This document shows positions 54,490-64,000 of a DNA stretch of 64,000 nt, in pieces. Under the pieces are notes generated by a model, which had not been told where the DNA came from, ran no database searches, and was given only the letters and a program-made list of their open reading frames with translations. Within the stretch, counting starts at the first letter, position 1, and the number at the start of each line of letters is the position of its first letter. The stretch is from the NCBI GenBank assembly GCA_030697165.1, contig JAUYQQ010000004.1:62001-126000 (forward strand), written 5' to 3'. The stretch is from Acidobacteriota bacterium. GTDB lineage: Bacteria; Acidobacteriota; Vicinamibacteria; Vicinamibacterales; UBA2999. A program made the translations under genes and the position numbers.

Positions 54490-55269
54490 ATGTTCAGACT
54501 CGATCGAAAGACGATAGCGGTTATTGGCGCAGGTTCGGGGATCGGCCAGGCGGTCGCCCTCGGGGTTGCGCAACAGGGCGGCCACACCATTTGCCTCGAC
54601 ATCAACGCCGCCAACGCCGCGGCGACCGCGGAGATGATCGCCAAGACCGGCGGCTCGGCCGACTCGGGTGTGATGGACATTGCCGACGAGACCTCGGTGC
54701 GCGATGGCCTCGCCAACTCGCTGCACCACCGCCCAGGGCTCGACGGCCTGGTCTGCACACCGGCCATCAACGTCCGGAAATCCATCTTGAAATACACCGG
54801 CGAGGAGTTCGACCGCGTGGTGCGCGTCAACCTGCGCGGCAACTTCAACGTGCTGCAGGCGGCGGGCCAGTTGATGGTCCTCCAGAAATCCGGCAGCATC
54901 GTGCTGTTCTCGTCCATTCGATCGCTCGTCACCGAGCCGGGGCAGTCGGTCTACTCGATGACCAAGGCGGGCATCGTGCAACTGGTGCGCACCGCCGCCA
55001 CCGAGTGGGGACAGCTGGGGGTGCGGGTCAACGCGGTCGGCCCGGGCGTGATTGAAACCCCGCTCACGGCGCCGATCAAGTCGCAGCCCGCGTGGTACCA
55101 GGCCTACGCCGACAAGACGCCCATGAAGCGTTGGGCACAGGCGTCGGAGATGGCCGGCCCCACCGTGTTCCTGCTGTCGGATGCGGCCAGCTACGTGACC
55201 GGCACGATCCTGTTCGCCGATGGCGGCTGGCTCGCCAACGACGGACGGTTCACGCCGCCGGGAATGTAG
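54490..55269 (+). CDS. Short-chain dehydrogenase/reductase
   Basis: 259 aa from ATG 54490 (MFRLDRKTIAVIGAGSGIGQAV). Rossmann GAGSGIGQ, the NAG-equivalent TPAI region (ACTPAIN rather than NNAG), catalytic SSIRS..YSMTKAG with the Tyr-x3-Lys pair, and C-terminal FADGGWLAND are present. The missing NNAG triplet is worth noting. It starts a plus-strand group with an agmatinase-like gene 7 nt downstream. Substrate unknown. Confidence 0.86.
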   Translation: MFRLDRKTIAVIGAGSGIGQAVALGVAQQGGHTICLDINAANAAATAEMIAKTGGSADSGVMDIADETSVRDGLANSLHHRPGLDGLVCTPAINVRKSILKYTGEEFDRVVRVNLRGNFNVLQAAGQLMVLQKSGSIVLFSSIRSLVTEPGQSVYSMTKAGIVQLVRTAATEWGQLGVRVNAVGPGVIETPLTAPIKSQPAWYQAYADKTPMKRWAQASEMAGPTVFLLSDAASYVTGTILFADGGWLANDGRFTPPGM

Positions 55270-55276
55270 GACGCCC

Positions 55277-56083
55277 ATGCCGCCAGCCGCACCGCAGCTC
55301 ATCGGCCTGCCCTACGACGCCAGTTCCTCGTTCCTGCGCGGGGCCGCGGCGGCGCCGCCGGTGATCCGACAGGCGCTGTGGTCGCCGGCCGGCAATACCT
55401 TCACCGAGAACGGCGCCGACCTTGCCCGGCTGACCGACGCGGGCGACCTGTCCCTGGCCGAGGATTCGGCCAGGGCGCGTGACCAGATCGAGATGGGTAT
55501 TGGCGCACTGCTGGCCAGCGGGTTCCAACCGATCGCCCTCGGCGGTGACCACTCGATCACCTACCCGATCCTGATGGCGGTCACGGCTGAACGGCCCACG
55601 CTCACCATCCTCCACATCGACGCGCACGGCGACCTCTACGACCATTTCGAAGGTGATCGCCTGTCGCACGCCTGCCCGTTCGCCCGCATCATGGAGGAAT
55701 GCCCAGGCGTCACGCTGGTGCAGGTGGGCATTCGCACGCTGACACCGCACCAGCGCGACCAGATCGCGCGGTTCGGCGTGAACTGCATCGAGATGCGGCA
55801 CTTCGCCAGCGGCGCGCGGCCGGCCATCGACGGCCCGGTCTACGTCTCGGTTGACCTCGACGGCCTCGATCCGGCCTTTGCGCCCGGCGTCTCGCACCGC
55901 GAGCCCGGCGGCCTGGGCGTCCGCGACGTCTTGACAATGATCCACCAGCTGCGCGGGCCGATCGTGGGCGCCGATGTCGTCGAGTTCAATCCGGCGCAGG
56001 ACCTCGGCGGCGTGACGGCGAATGTCGCCGCCAAGATCGTCCGCGAGATCGCTGGGCAGATGATGCTGGGTCCCGCAATGTAG
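55277..56083 (+). CDS. Agmatinase/arginase-family ureohydrolase
   Basis: 268 aa from ATG 55277. The manganese-site motifs are complete: GGDHSITYPI, ILHIDAHGDLYDH and VYVSVDLDGLDPAFAPGVS. Members hydrolyse agmatine, arginine or related guanidino substrates, releasing urea. Which one cannot be decided. It follows the SDR by 7 nt. The TAG stop is part of a REP-like GTAG, and the class-I aminotransferase gene follows. Confidence 0.9.
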   Translation: MPPAAPQLIGLPYDASSSFLRGAAAAPPVIRQALWSPAGNTFTENGADLARLTDAGDLSLAEDSARARDQIEMGIGALLASGFQPIALGGDHSITYPILMAVTAERPTLTILHIDAHGDLYDHFEGDRLSHACPFARIMEECPGVTLVQVGIRTLTPHQRDQIARFGVNCIEMRHFASGARPAIDGPVYVSVDLDGLDPAFAPGVSHREPGGLGVRDVLTMIHQLRGPIVGADVVEFNPAQDLGGVTANVAAKIVREIAGQMMLGPAM

Positions 56084-56102
56084 CGTCCGCCTTCAGGCGG
56101 AC
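56080..56102 (+). repeat. REP-like hairpin with GTAG foot; supplies the stop of the ureohydrolase
   Basis: GTAG (56080-56083), 1 nt, then the palindrome GTCCGCCTTCAGGCGGAC (56085-56102). The TAG is the ureohydrolase stop codon. Confidence 0.87.
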
Positions 56103-56123
56103 CGGGCGAAGTAGAATGCGCCG

Positions 56124-57278
56124 GTGCGATACACCCGCGAGTTCTCCGGCGTGGCCGAATCACCGATGGTGCAGATTGCGACGGCCGCCGAATCGATGCC
56201 GGGGTCGCTCAAGCTCTGCTACGGCGAGTCCGATCTGCCGACGCCGGCGTTCATCTGCGAAGCCGCGGATGCCGCGCTGAAGGCCGGGCACACCTTCTAC
56301 ACCCACACGGCCGGCGCTCTCGAACTGCGCGAAGCCATCGCGCAGCAGATTCACCATCTCCACGGCGTGGGATATCGCCCGACTGAGATCATGAGCACGG
56401 TCGGCGCGTCGATGGCCATTTATGCCGCCATTCGCGCCTTCGTCAGTCGCGGCGACAACGCGGTGATTGTCTCGCCCACGTACGCGATTTTCTCGAACGG
56501 CGTGATCATGGCCGGCGGCGAGCCGCGCCCGGTGCCACTGGTGCGAGACGACGGCGGGTTCCGGCTCGATCTCGATCGCGTCCGCGCCGCCATCGACCGC
56601 CACACCCGAATGGTCATCATCAACAGCCCGTCGAACCCCACCGGCTGGGTGATCAGTGCCGCGGAGCAGCGGGCGCTGCTGGAACTGGCCGCGCAGCACG
56701 ACCTGATCATTCTTGCGGACGAGGTGTATGAGCGGCTGGTGTATGAGGAACCGATCGCGCCGTCATTCGCGCGGGTCGCCGGCAATCGCGACCGCCTGAT
56801 CGTCGTCAACAGCTTCTCGAAGACCTACAACATGACCGGCTGGCGGCTGGGATGGGCGCAGGCCAGCGAGGCCACCATCAAGACCATGTATCGGGCCGTG
56901 GAGTTCATGACCTCGAATCCGTCGGCCATGGTGCAGCAGGCCGGCATCGCCGCGCTGCGCGACGGCGAGCCGTACATCGCAGAGCTGCGCCGGCACTACA
57001 CCGAGCGGCGCGCGCAAGTCGTGACCGCACTGGCCGCGACTCCTGGCGTGTCGCTGCCCGCGCCGGCTGGCGCGTTCTACGCGTTTCCGCAGATCGCCGG
57101 GCTGACCGATTCAACCGCGTTCGCCACGCGGTTGTTGCGCGACACCGGCCTGGCAATCGCGCCGGGAGTGGGATTTGGTGGGTCGGGAGAGGGCTACGTG
57201 CGGATCTGTTTCGCGGCGAGCGAGGCCACCGTCACCGATGCGCTGGCACGCCTGTGCGCCTGGGTGAATCAAACATAA
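56124..57278 (+). CDS. Class I/II (aspartate-type) aminotransferase
   Basis: 384 aa, GTG start at 56124. The PLP lysine is in NSFSKTYNMTGWRLGW, with SPSNPTGWVIS, ILADEVYERLVYEE and a C-terminal RICFA arginine that binds the substrate carboxylate. It transfers amino groups between an amino acid and a 2-oxo acid; the sequence does not define which. The start is tentative because no Shine-Dalgarno or ATG is in a better place. It follows the ureohydrolase and its REP-like hairpin. Confidence 0.88.
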   Translation: MRYTREFSGVAESPMVQIATAAESMPGSLKLCYGESDLPTPAFICEAADAALKAGHTFYTHTAGALELREAIAQQIHHLHGVGYRPTEIMSTVGASMAIYAAIRAFVSRGDNAVIVSPTYAIFSNGVIMAGGEPRPVPLVRDDGGFRLDLDRVRAAIDRHTRMVIINSPSNPTGWVISAAEQRALLELAAQHDLIILADEVYERLVYEEPIAPSFARVAGNRDRLIVVNSFSKTYNMTGWRLGWAQASEATIKTMYRAVEFMTSNPSAMVQQAGIAALRDGEPYIAELRRHYTERRAQVVTALAATPGVSLPAPAGAFYAFPQIAGLTDSTAFATRLLRDTGLAIAPGVGFGGSGEGYVRICFAASEATVTDALARLCAWVNQT

Positions 57279-57342
57279 GGAGATCAAGAGTCCAAGAGAG
57301 TCTGACCATTCAAATTCTCCTGAACTCCTGACCTCCTGTTTC

Positions 57343-58959
57343 TTATTTGGCCATCTTTCGGGCGTACTGCAGCTCGGGGCGCTCGGGCCCCGCGTCCTTG
57401 CAGATCTCGACGATCTGCCGGTAATACCCCTTGGCCTTGCTCGTCTGCCTGGTGGCCTCGGCCGCCTTGCCCGCGCCGTAGAGCGCGAGGAAGCGGTTGG
57501 GCTCCTTCTTCGTGACCGCTTCGAACGCGGCCAGCGCCTCTTTGGCCTTGCCGGCTTCGAGCAGCATGAAGCCGTACATCTCGCGGGCCGGGGCAATCGG
57601 TCCTGGCGTCACGGCCGCCTTGTCGGTCTTGTCCTCGACGTCGGCCACCGCCGCCATGGCCGAGAGCGCCTCGGCCTGCTTGCCTTCCGCGAACATCACC
57701 CACGCCTCTGCGCCGCGCCGCTGGATGTCCACCTGCTCGGTCCAGTACGCGTCCTTCAACTCGATCTCGCGGTCGCGCAGCGCCGTGAGACGGGCGATGT
57801 CGGCAGCGGCTTCGGCCGGCTTGCCTGAACGCGCAAACCCGATCGCCCGCGCGAAGTGCGTGATGGCTTCCGTGTACGGCGCGCCCGGCGCCGGCCACGG
57901 CTTGAGCATGGTCGCGTCGGCCCACTGGCCGCGCTCCATCGCGTAGCGAGCCGGAATGGCCGCAATCGCAAACGTGTTGGCACCGGTGGCGCTTGGCGAC
58001 GCGGCCGCCGCGGCGGCCACCTGAGCCGCGTGGTCCACGACGGTCTTGGCTTCCTTGTCCATCCCCATTTGGAGATAGGCGTAGGTCATGTAGTCGCGGG
58101 CGTGGAGGCCTTCACTGAGCCCACTGCCGGTCTTCTCGGCCTCCGTAGCCGAACGGATGTTGGTATCGACGGATTCCTTCCATTCGCCAACCCGCGTGAA
58201 CGTGTGCGATGGCATGTGCAGCGCGTGCGGCACCGACGGGGCGATGTCGGCATAGGCGCGCGCCGCGGGCAGCGCCTTCGCGGCCAGCGCCGGCACGTCG
58301 TAAGCATGGATGATGTAATGCGCGAGGCCGGGGTGATTCGGCATCCGCTTGTAGAGCGGCTCGAGAATCTCGGCGGCCTTCAGGTTCTGCGCGAACGTCT
58401 TGTCGCTCGGCAGCGCGGTTTGCGCAATGGCGAGCGCCCAGAAAATGCGGGCCTCCACGTCAGCGCGGTTCTGGCTGGCCACCAGCTCCGTGGCACCCTC
58501 GTAAGCGACGACGCGCGCGCGCTGGGTGGTGACATCGGCGCTCGAGAACAGGCCCGCGACGGCGTCAATGTAGCCCTTCTCTCGCGGCGTCGGCGTGCCG
58601 GTTGATTTCGCCTTGTCAATCGCGGCCTTTCCATTGGCTATGACCTGCGGCGACCGCTGGCCGGCGAAGGGATTGCCCCAGTACGTGAGGGCCACGCCCC
58701 AGTAGGCGATCGCGCAGTTGGGGTCCTTCTTGGCGACGCTCTCGAAGAGCGCTCGCGCCTCGGGGAACCAGAACGAATGCAGTTCGGCGACGGCCAGGTT
58801 GAACTCGTCCTTCACCGCCGGGCTGCACGAGGTCTCGAAGTCGACCGTGCCAGCCTTGATCGCGCCAGGCTTGGCGTTGTGATCGTGCTGCTCGGTTTGC
58901 GCCCACGCCGGCGTCGCCAGCGCGAGCCCGAGACACATGCAAAATACCAGTCGCTTCAT
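57343..58959 (-). CDS. Secreted TPR-repeat protein
   Basis: 538 aa. A signal peptide (MKRLVFCMCLGLALATPAWAQ) is followed by HDHNAK..CSPAVKDEFNLAVAELHSFWFPEA and a set of TPR-like helical pairs (AYWGVALTYWG, AAEILEPLYKRMPNHPGLAHYIIHAYD, MLLEAGKAKEALAAFE..RFLALYGAGKAAEA). Proteins of this type occur widely in Acidobacteria-like and related genomes and are not characterised. The start has GAAGGAGA 5 nt upstream, which is placed directly beside the GGGATCA array. It is likely periplasmic. Confidence 0.82.
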   Translation of the reverse strand: MKRLVFCMCLGLALATPAWAQTEQHDHNAKPGAIKAGTVDFETSCSPAVKDEFNLAVAELHSFWFPEARALFESVAKKDPNCAIAYWGVALTYWGNPFAGQRSPQVIANGKAAIDKAKSTGTPTPREKGYIDAVAGLFSSADVTTQRARVVAYEGATELVASQNRADVEARIFWALAIAQTALPSDKTFAQNLKAAEILEPLYKRMPNHPGLAHYIIHAYDVPALAAKALPAARAYADIAPSVPHALHMPSHTFTRVGEWKESVDTNIRSATEAEKTGSGLSEGLHARDYMTYAYLQMGMDKEAKTVVDHAAQVAAAAAASPSATGANTFAIAAIPARYAMERGQWADATMLKPWPAPGAPYTEAITHFARAIGFARSGKPAEAAADIARLTALRDREIELKDAYWTEQVDIQRRGAEAWVMFAEGKQAEALSAMAAVADVEDKTDKAAVTPGPIAPAREMYGFMLLEAGKAKEALAAFEAVTKKEPNRFLALYGAGKAAEATRQTSKAKGYYRQIVEICKDAGPERPELQYARKMAK

Positions 58960-58973
58960 CGACGTCTCCTTCA

Positions 58974-59025
58974 GGGATCGGGGATCAGGGATCAGGGATC
59001 AGGGATCAGGGATCAGGGATCAGGG
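58974..59025 (+). repeat. Heptad tandem array GGGATCA (eight units)
   Basis: GGG runs at 58974, 58981, 58988, 58995, 59002, 59009, 59016 and 59023 recur every 7 nt. The array lies 14 nt upstream of the TPR gene's start (which reads right to left) and carries the stop codon of the amidohydrolase (59020-59022). It fits the G-quadruplex pattern on the plus strand; here the C-rich strand is the mRNA sense. Confidence 0.93.
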
Positions 59026-60261
59026 TTTTCCGAAACTCAAACGGTCCAAACCGACGCGGCCGTTGCTGATCACGAGCAGCGGATCCAGCAACGTCCGGAT
59101 ATTGTCGAGCGGGTTGCCGTCCACCACCAGCAGGTCAGCCTCGAAGCCGGCCTCCACCACGCCCACCTGCTTCTCGAGTCGCAGCATCTCGGCGTTGGTC
59201 AGGGTGGCCGCCTGCAGCGCCTGCAACGGCGTCAGGCCGGCCGACACCAGCATGCCCAGCTCGCGTGACACGCGCGCGATGCTCGAGGGTCCGTAGCCGG
59301 TGTCGGACCCGGCCACGATCTTGACACCGAACTTGTGCGCGCGCTGCACCGCGGCGTGCAGAATGGGCTGCATCATCTCACCGCGCCGCTTCAGCCCGGC
59401 ATTGTCGTAGTCGCCACCCGCCTCGGCCAGGTCGTTGACGATGTCGAGGGTGGGGGCGAAGAAGGTGCCCTGCTTCGCCATCAGCTGCAGCGTGTCGTCA
59501 GAGAGATACGTGCCGTGCTCGATGCTGCGCACGCCGGCGCGGACCGCCGCGTCGGCGCCCTCGGCCCCATGCGCGTGCGCCATCACCGGGATGTTCTTCG
59601 CCGCCGCCTCGACCACGAGAATCCGCAACTCTTCCTGGCTATAAAGCTGCCGGCGCGGATCGGTGTCCGGGGTGCCGGCCCGTTCGGTGGCGTTGGTCTT
59701 GATCCAGTCCACGCCACGCGACAGGTTGGCGCGCACCACGCGGCGAATCGTGTCGGCGGCCGGCGCGCCGCCGCCCATCAACCCACCCTCGTCGGGAAAA
59801 TCGAGAAAGAACTCGGCGGCGACGCCGGGGCGCACGTGATAGCCCGTGGCCATCATGTCGGGGCCGGCGGCAAAGCCCTTCCGCACCAGGTCCCGCAGCC
59901 CGACATCCACGAAGTGCGACACGCCGGCGCTGCGCACGGTGGTGACGCCGCTGTCGAGCGCGGCCCGCATCTGCGGGAGCGACGTGATGTGGACATGCGC
60001 ATCGATCAGTCCCGGCACCACGTAGCGACCCTTCAGGTCGATGGCGCGGACGCCGGCCGGCGCCGCTTCGGCGCTAACGCTCTCGATCCGCGCGCCACGA
60101 AGCACCACGGTCGCGCCGCGCGTGATGGCGCCGCTGCGCACATTGACCACCGAGGCGTTGGTCAGGGCCACGGCGTCCTCACTTCCGACCCGGCCTGGCT
60201 GTGCTGAGATGGAGATCAGGCTGGCGGCGAAGGCAATTGCCGAGGTGATGGGGAGGCGCAT
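59020..60261 (-). CDS. Secreted amidohydrolase (imidazolonepropionase/prolidase-like)
   Basis: 413 aa from ATG 60261. A signal peptide (RLPITSAIAFAASLISIS) precedes the amidohydrolase barrel: GLIDAHVHI metal-binding HxH, a carbamylated-Lys candidate in the middle (WIKTNATE), PVMAHAHGAEG, RSIEHGTYLS and AGSDTGYGPS. The TGA stop is in the GGGATCA array. Substrate is unknown; related enzymes act on Xaa-Pro dipeptides or cyclic amides. It is divergent from the radical SAM gene. Confidence 0.86.
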   Translation of the reverse strand: MRLPITSAIAFAASLISISAQPGRVGSEDAVALTNASVVNVRSGAITRGATVVLRGARIESVSAEAAPAGVRAIDLKGRYVVPGLIDAHVHITSLPQMRAALDSGVTTVRSAGVSHFVDVGLRDLVRKGFAAGPDMMATGYHVRPGVAAEFFLDFPDEGGLMGGGAPAADTIRRVVRANLSRGVDWIKTNATERAGTPDTDPRRQLYSQEELRILVVEAAAKNIPVMAHAHGAEGADAAVRAGVRSIEHGTYLSDDTLQLMAKQGTFFAPTLDIVNDLAEAGGDYDNAGLKRRGEMMQPILHAAVQRAHKFGVKIVAGSDTGYGPSSIARVSRELGMLVSAGLTPLQALQAATLTNAEMLRLEKQVGVVEAGFEADLLVVDGNPLDNIRTLLDPLLVISNGRVGLDRLSFGKP

Positions 60262-60387
60262 CCGGCAGCATAACCCCAATAATTGGCGACCGATTCTGTC
60301 GGCATTTGACCATTCACGCGGCCAATTAGCCAATTCGGCGCGGCTTTCTGCCCAATCCGGCGTCCGTGTGCAATGCCGCACAAAAAA

Positions 60388-60421
60388 CCCGTAAGATATC
60401 GACCAGTCAATCACTTACGGG
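60388..60421. promoter_or_regulatory. 8-bp inverted repeat in the divergent promoter region
   Basis: CCCGTAAG (60388-60395) and CTTACGGG (60414-60421) are perfect complements separated by 18 nt. The pair lies in the 217-bp gap between the divergent amidohydrolase and radical SAM genes. It could be an operator or a leader hairpin of the radical SAM mRNA. Confidence 0.5.
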
Positions 60422-60478
60422 CCGTGATCCTGACTTGCACCACCTCGACAGAGCCCGACCGATCAGTGAGGAGTGCTC

Positions 60479-62557
<2,079 letters not shown>

Positions 62558-62560
62558 GAC

Positions 62561-62584
62561 GTAGGGGCGCACTTTAGTGCGCCC
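62561..62584 (+). repeat. REP-like hairpin with GTAG foot
   Basis: GTAG (62561-62564) directly precedes GGGCGCACTTTAGTGCGCCC (62565-62584). It differs from the 35678 element only in the centre (TTTA versus TTCA). It starts 3 nt after the radical SAM stop. Confidence 0.9.
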
Positions 62585-62593
62585 GGGGCGACC

Positions 62594-62627
62594 AAGGCCG
62601 GGCCCTGATGAGGGGACCCGGCCTTTT
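62594..62627 (+). terminator. Rho-independent terminator of the radical SAM gene
   Basis: AAGGCCGGG (62594-62602) pairs with CCCGGCCTT (62617-62625) across a 14-nt loop; the stem is followed by a short T run (TTTT, 62624-62627). It is placed between convergent genes and could also serve the minus-strand gene that ends at 62628. Confidence 0.75.
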
Positions 62628-63521
62628 CTATTTGGCGATCCTGAAAACCTGCCCGACGAAGGCCGACACGTCACCCCTGCCGGTGGCGCCGTTGTAGGTC
62701 AGCACCAGCCCGCCCGTGAAGCCGCCCTCGCGGTGCGCCATGAAATACACCGGCACCTCGACCCCCCACCCGTGGTCGCGGCCATCGCGGGTCAGGAACA
62801 CCTCGGCGCCCACCTTGTCGCCAAGGTGCACCTGCGCCTGGACCTCGAACTGCTGCCAGCGCTCGGCCGCCGGGCGGCGGAACAGGCGATCGGCCGGGCA
62901 GGCGGTCAAGCCGGTGTCCGCGACCGCGTGACACGACTCGCCCTCGGCGATCTGCCACGCTTCGCTCCAGCGATACGTCGCGGCAATGACGAGGTCGCGC
63001 GGGAGGATCAGGCCGCCGGTGGCCGTGACGGCATACCGTGCGTGCGCGTCACTGCGACGGTCGAGGGTCATGTCGTAATAGTCAAAGGCATCGCGGCCGG
63101 CCTCGACGCGGGCGGCCAGCAGCGGCGTCGCGCGGGTGCTGCCCGCACGGGTCCAGGTGGTCGCGCCCCAGGCCGACGACCCGTTGGTCAGCCGGCGAAG
63201 GCTCGTGGGCCGTCCGGACGCGAAGTTGCGATCGAAGGCGCCGGTGAAACCAACCTCGCCGGTCCAGCCCGGCCGCAACACGAATCCCAGTTTTCCCGAG
63301 GCGCGTTTGGCCTCGTCCATCACCTCGGCCGCCCACTCGATCGTCGGCACCGCCAGGGGACTCCTTAGAGATGGATCGATCATGGTGTCGATAGTGGTCG
63401 TAGACGACTCGGCCGGCGCGGGTGCAACACCAGGGGCTTGGGCGGCGGCGATCGCGGGGACCAAAGTCAGCAGTATCCCAAGGTGCCATGCTCGCTTCGT
63501 GTGCCCGCTGGTTGCCCGCAT
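62628..63521 (-). CDS. Putative outer-membrane beta-barrel protein
   Basis: 297 aa from ATG 63521 (MRATSGHTKRAWHLGILLTLVPAIAAAQ, a signal peptide). The mature part alternates polar and aromatic residues in short segments (TNGSSAWGATTWTRAGS, YAVTATGGLILPRDLVIAATYRW, GFTGGLVLTYNGATGRGD) and ends with a beta-signal-like VGQVFRIAK. No known family is recognised. A GTG at 63524 is an alternative start. It converges on the radical SAM gene. Confidence 0.65.
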   Translation of the reverse strand: MRATSGHTKRAWHLGILLTLVPAIAAAQAPGVAPAPAESSTTTIDTMIDPSLRSPLAVPTIEWAAEVMDEAKRASGKLGFVLRPGWTGEVGFTGAFDRNFASGRPTSLRRLTNGSSAWGATTWTRAGSTRATPLLAARVEAGRDAFDYYDMTLDRRSDAHARYAVTATGGLILPRDLVIAATYRWSEAWQIAEGESCHAVADTGLTACPADRLFRRPAAERWQQFEVQAQVHLGDKVGAEVFLTRDGRDHGWGVEVPVYFMAHREGGFTGGLVLTYNGATGRGDVSAFVGQVFRIAK

Positions 63522-63688
63522 CACCCGCCTTCAGGTCGTTAGACGGACCGGCGGTTCGGTTTCCCGCATGCGACTGCCTGTCCGGGGCCGGACACCGTCA
63601 CCCCGGTCTCGACCAGTGGGTCAGTCCACGCGACAGTTTTCAGGCCGAATTGGACCCTAAAGTCAGGCACGGGACGTGCTCTTGTCTA

Positions 63689-63710
63689 TCCGGCTAAAGC
63701 CGGATGCTAC
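63689..63710 (-). repeat. REP-like hairpin with GTAG foot
   Basis: TCCGGCTAAAGCCGGA (63689-63704) is a palindrome; on the minus strand GTAG (63710-63707) precedes it by 2 nt. The preceding wording GTCTATCCGGCTAAAGCC is shared with livM. It is part of the 63522-63775 gap, which has no gene. Confidence 0.85.
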
Positions 63711-63720
63711 AAGATGTGGC

Positions 63721-63769
63721 GTCCGCCTTCCTGACCACCGAAGCCTCTGGCGAAGGTGGTTAGGCGGAC
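63721..63769. repeat. 49-bp nested hairpin, long palindrome family copy 2
   Basis: Outer arms GTCCGCCT (63721-63728) and AGGCGGAC (63762-63769), inner arms ACCACC (63734-63739) and GGTGGT (63755-63760). It matches the reverse complement of 23727-23774 with compensatory change in the outer stem. It ends 6 nt before the ADOP gene start. Confidence 0.87.
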
Positions 63770-63775
63770 CAATCC

Positions 63776-64000
63776 ATGGACACACTGATTCGCGACCTCG
63801 CCTTTGCTTTCCGCACGCTGAAGCGGCAACCGGCCTTTGCCCTGACCGCGGTGCTGACCATTGGCCTGGGCATCGGCGCCACCACGGCCATTTTCAGCGT
63901 TGTCAACGCGGTGGTGCTGCGGCCGCTTCCCTACAACGACGCGGCTCGCCTGGGGACTGTCTGGGCCGACCTGCGGAACCGCAACGTCGTTGATTTCCCG
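63776..64000 (+). CDS. ADOP/MacB-like ABC transporter permease, N-terminal fragment (cut by window edge)
   Basis: The first 75 codons begin MDTLIRDLAFAFRTLKRQP, then a first membrane helix FALTAVLTIGLGIGATTAIFSV followed by NAVVLRPLPY, the diagnostic opening of the acidobacterial-type duplicated permease (ADOP) group of MacB-like proteins. These large proteins have two MacB periplasmic core/FtsX domains and are thought to act in envelope export or mechanotransmission. ATG at 63776 fits. The rest is off the right edge. Confidence 0.85.
   Translation, partial: MDTLIRDLAFAFRTLKRQPAFALTAVLTIGLGIGATTAIFSVVNAVVLRPLPYNDAARLGTVWADLRNRNVVDFP

Overview
This is a high-GC bacterial chromosome segment that most resembles an Acidobacteriota genome, probably of the Vicinamibacteria type. 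The evidence is an Acidobacteria-type VWFA-related protein with TPRs (47965-50754), an ADOP/MacB-like permease N-terminus at the right edge, three DUF4159 proteins beside a DUF4175/BatA/DUF58/MoxR module, and a Tes-like radical SAM protein of the kind linked to membrane-spanning lipids. The assignment rests on gene content only; no rRNA or tRNA gene is visible.

Layout. 1-11.4 kb: the start of aceE, a family-5 uracil-DNA glycosylase, a membrane sensor without an output domain, a translationally coupled four-gene operon (GDPD, threonine dehydratase, two DUF2157-like membrane proteins), an AAA+/VWA chelatase-like pair and a LON-domain protein. 11.4-16.1 kb: five unusual, lower-GC genes, all on the minus strand, each followed by an attC-like site. 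This is an integron-type cassette array without an integrase in the window (CALIN-like), bracketed by an 83-bp inverted repeat (81/83 identical). 16.2-18.3 kb: a four-S1-domain protein and a nucleotidyltransferase toxin-antitoxin-like pair. 18.3-31.1 kb: a long minus-strand MoxR/VWA cluster, probably acting in the envelope. 31.4-47.9 kb: carbon and nitrogen catabolism, with BCAT, beta-oxidation (two acyl-CoA dehydrogenases, acyl-CoA ligase, SDR, MaoC, FadJ-type and thiolase proteins), a complete Liv ABC transporter and a YpdA-like reductase. 48-60 kb: the VWFA-TPR protein, a Phd/VapC pair, aminotransferases, an M20 peptidase, an SDR, an agmatinase-like ureohydrolase, a secreted TPR protein and an amidohydrolase. 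60-64 kb: the Tes-like radical SAM protein, a putative outer-membrane protein and the ADOP start.

Non-coding structure is unusually rich. Short palindromes with a CTTTAG/CTTCAG-type centre recur between genes and inside two coding sequences. Six of them carry GTAG at the hairpin foot, as in REP elements mobilised by RAYT transposases, and in three cases that GTAG supplies the stop codon of the neighbouring gene. Four G-rich tandem arrays with 7- or 9-bp periods, all matching a G-quadruplex pattern on the plus strand, each lie 8-24 nt upstream of a start codon. A second, longer hairpin family shows compensatory changes between copies, and a 144-bp cloverleaf-like palindrome precedes the BCAT gene.

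The best candidates for something undescribed are the inverted-repeat-bounded cassette array with its orphan genes and the Tes-like enzyme. All family assignments were made by reading motifs; no database search was run.
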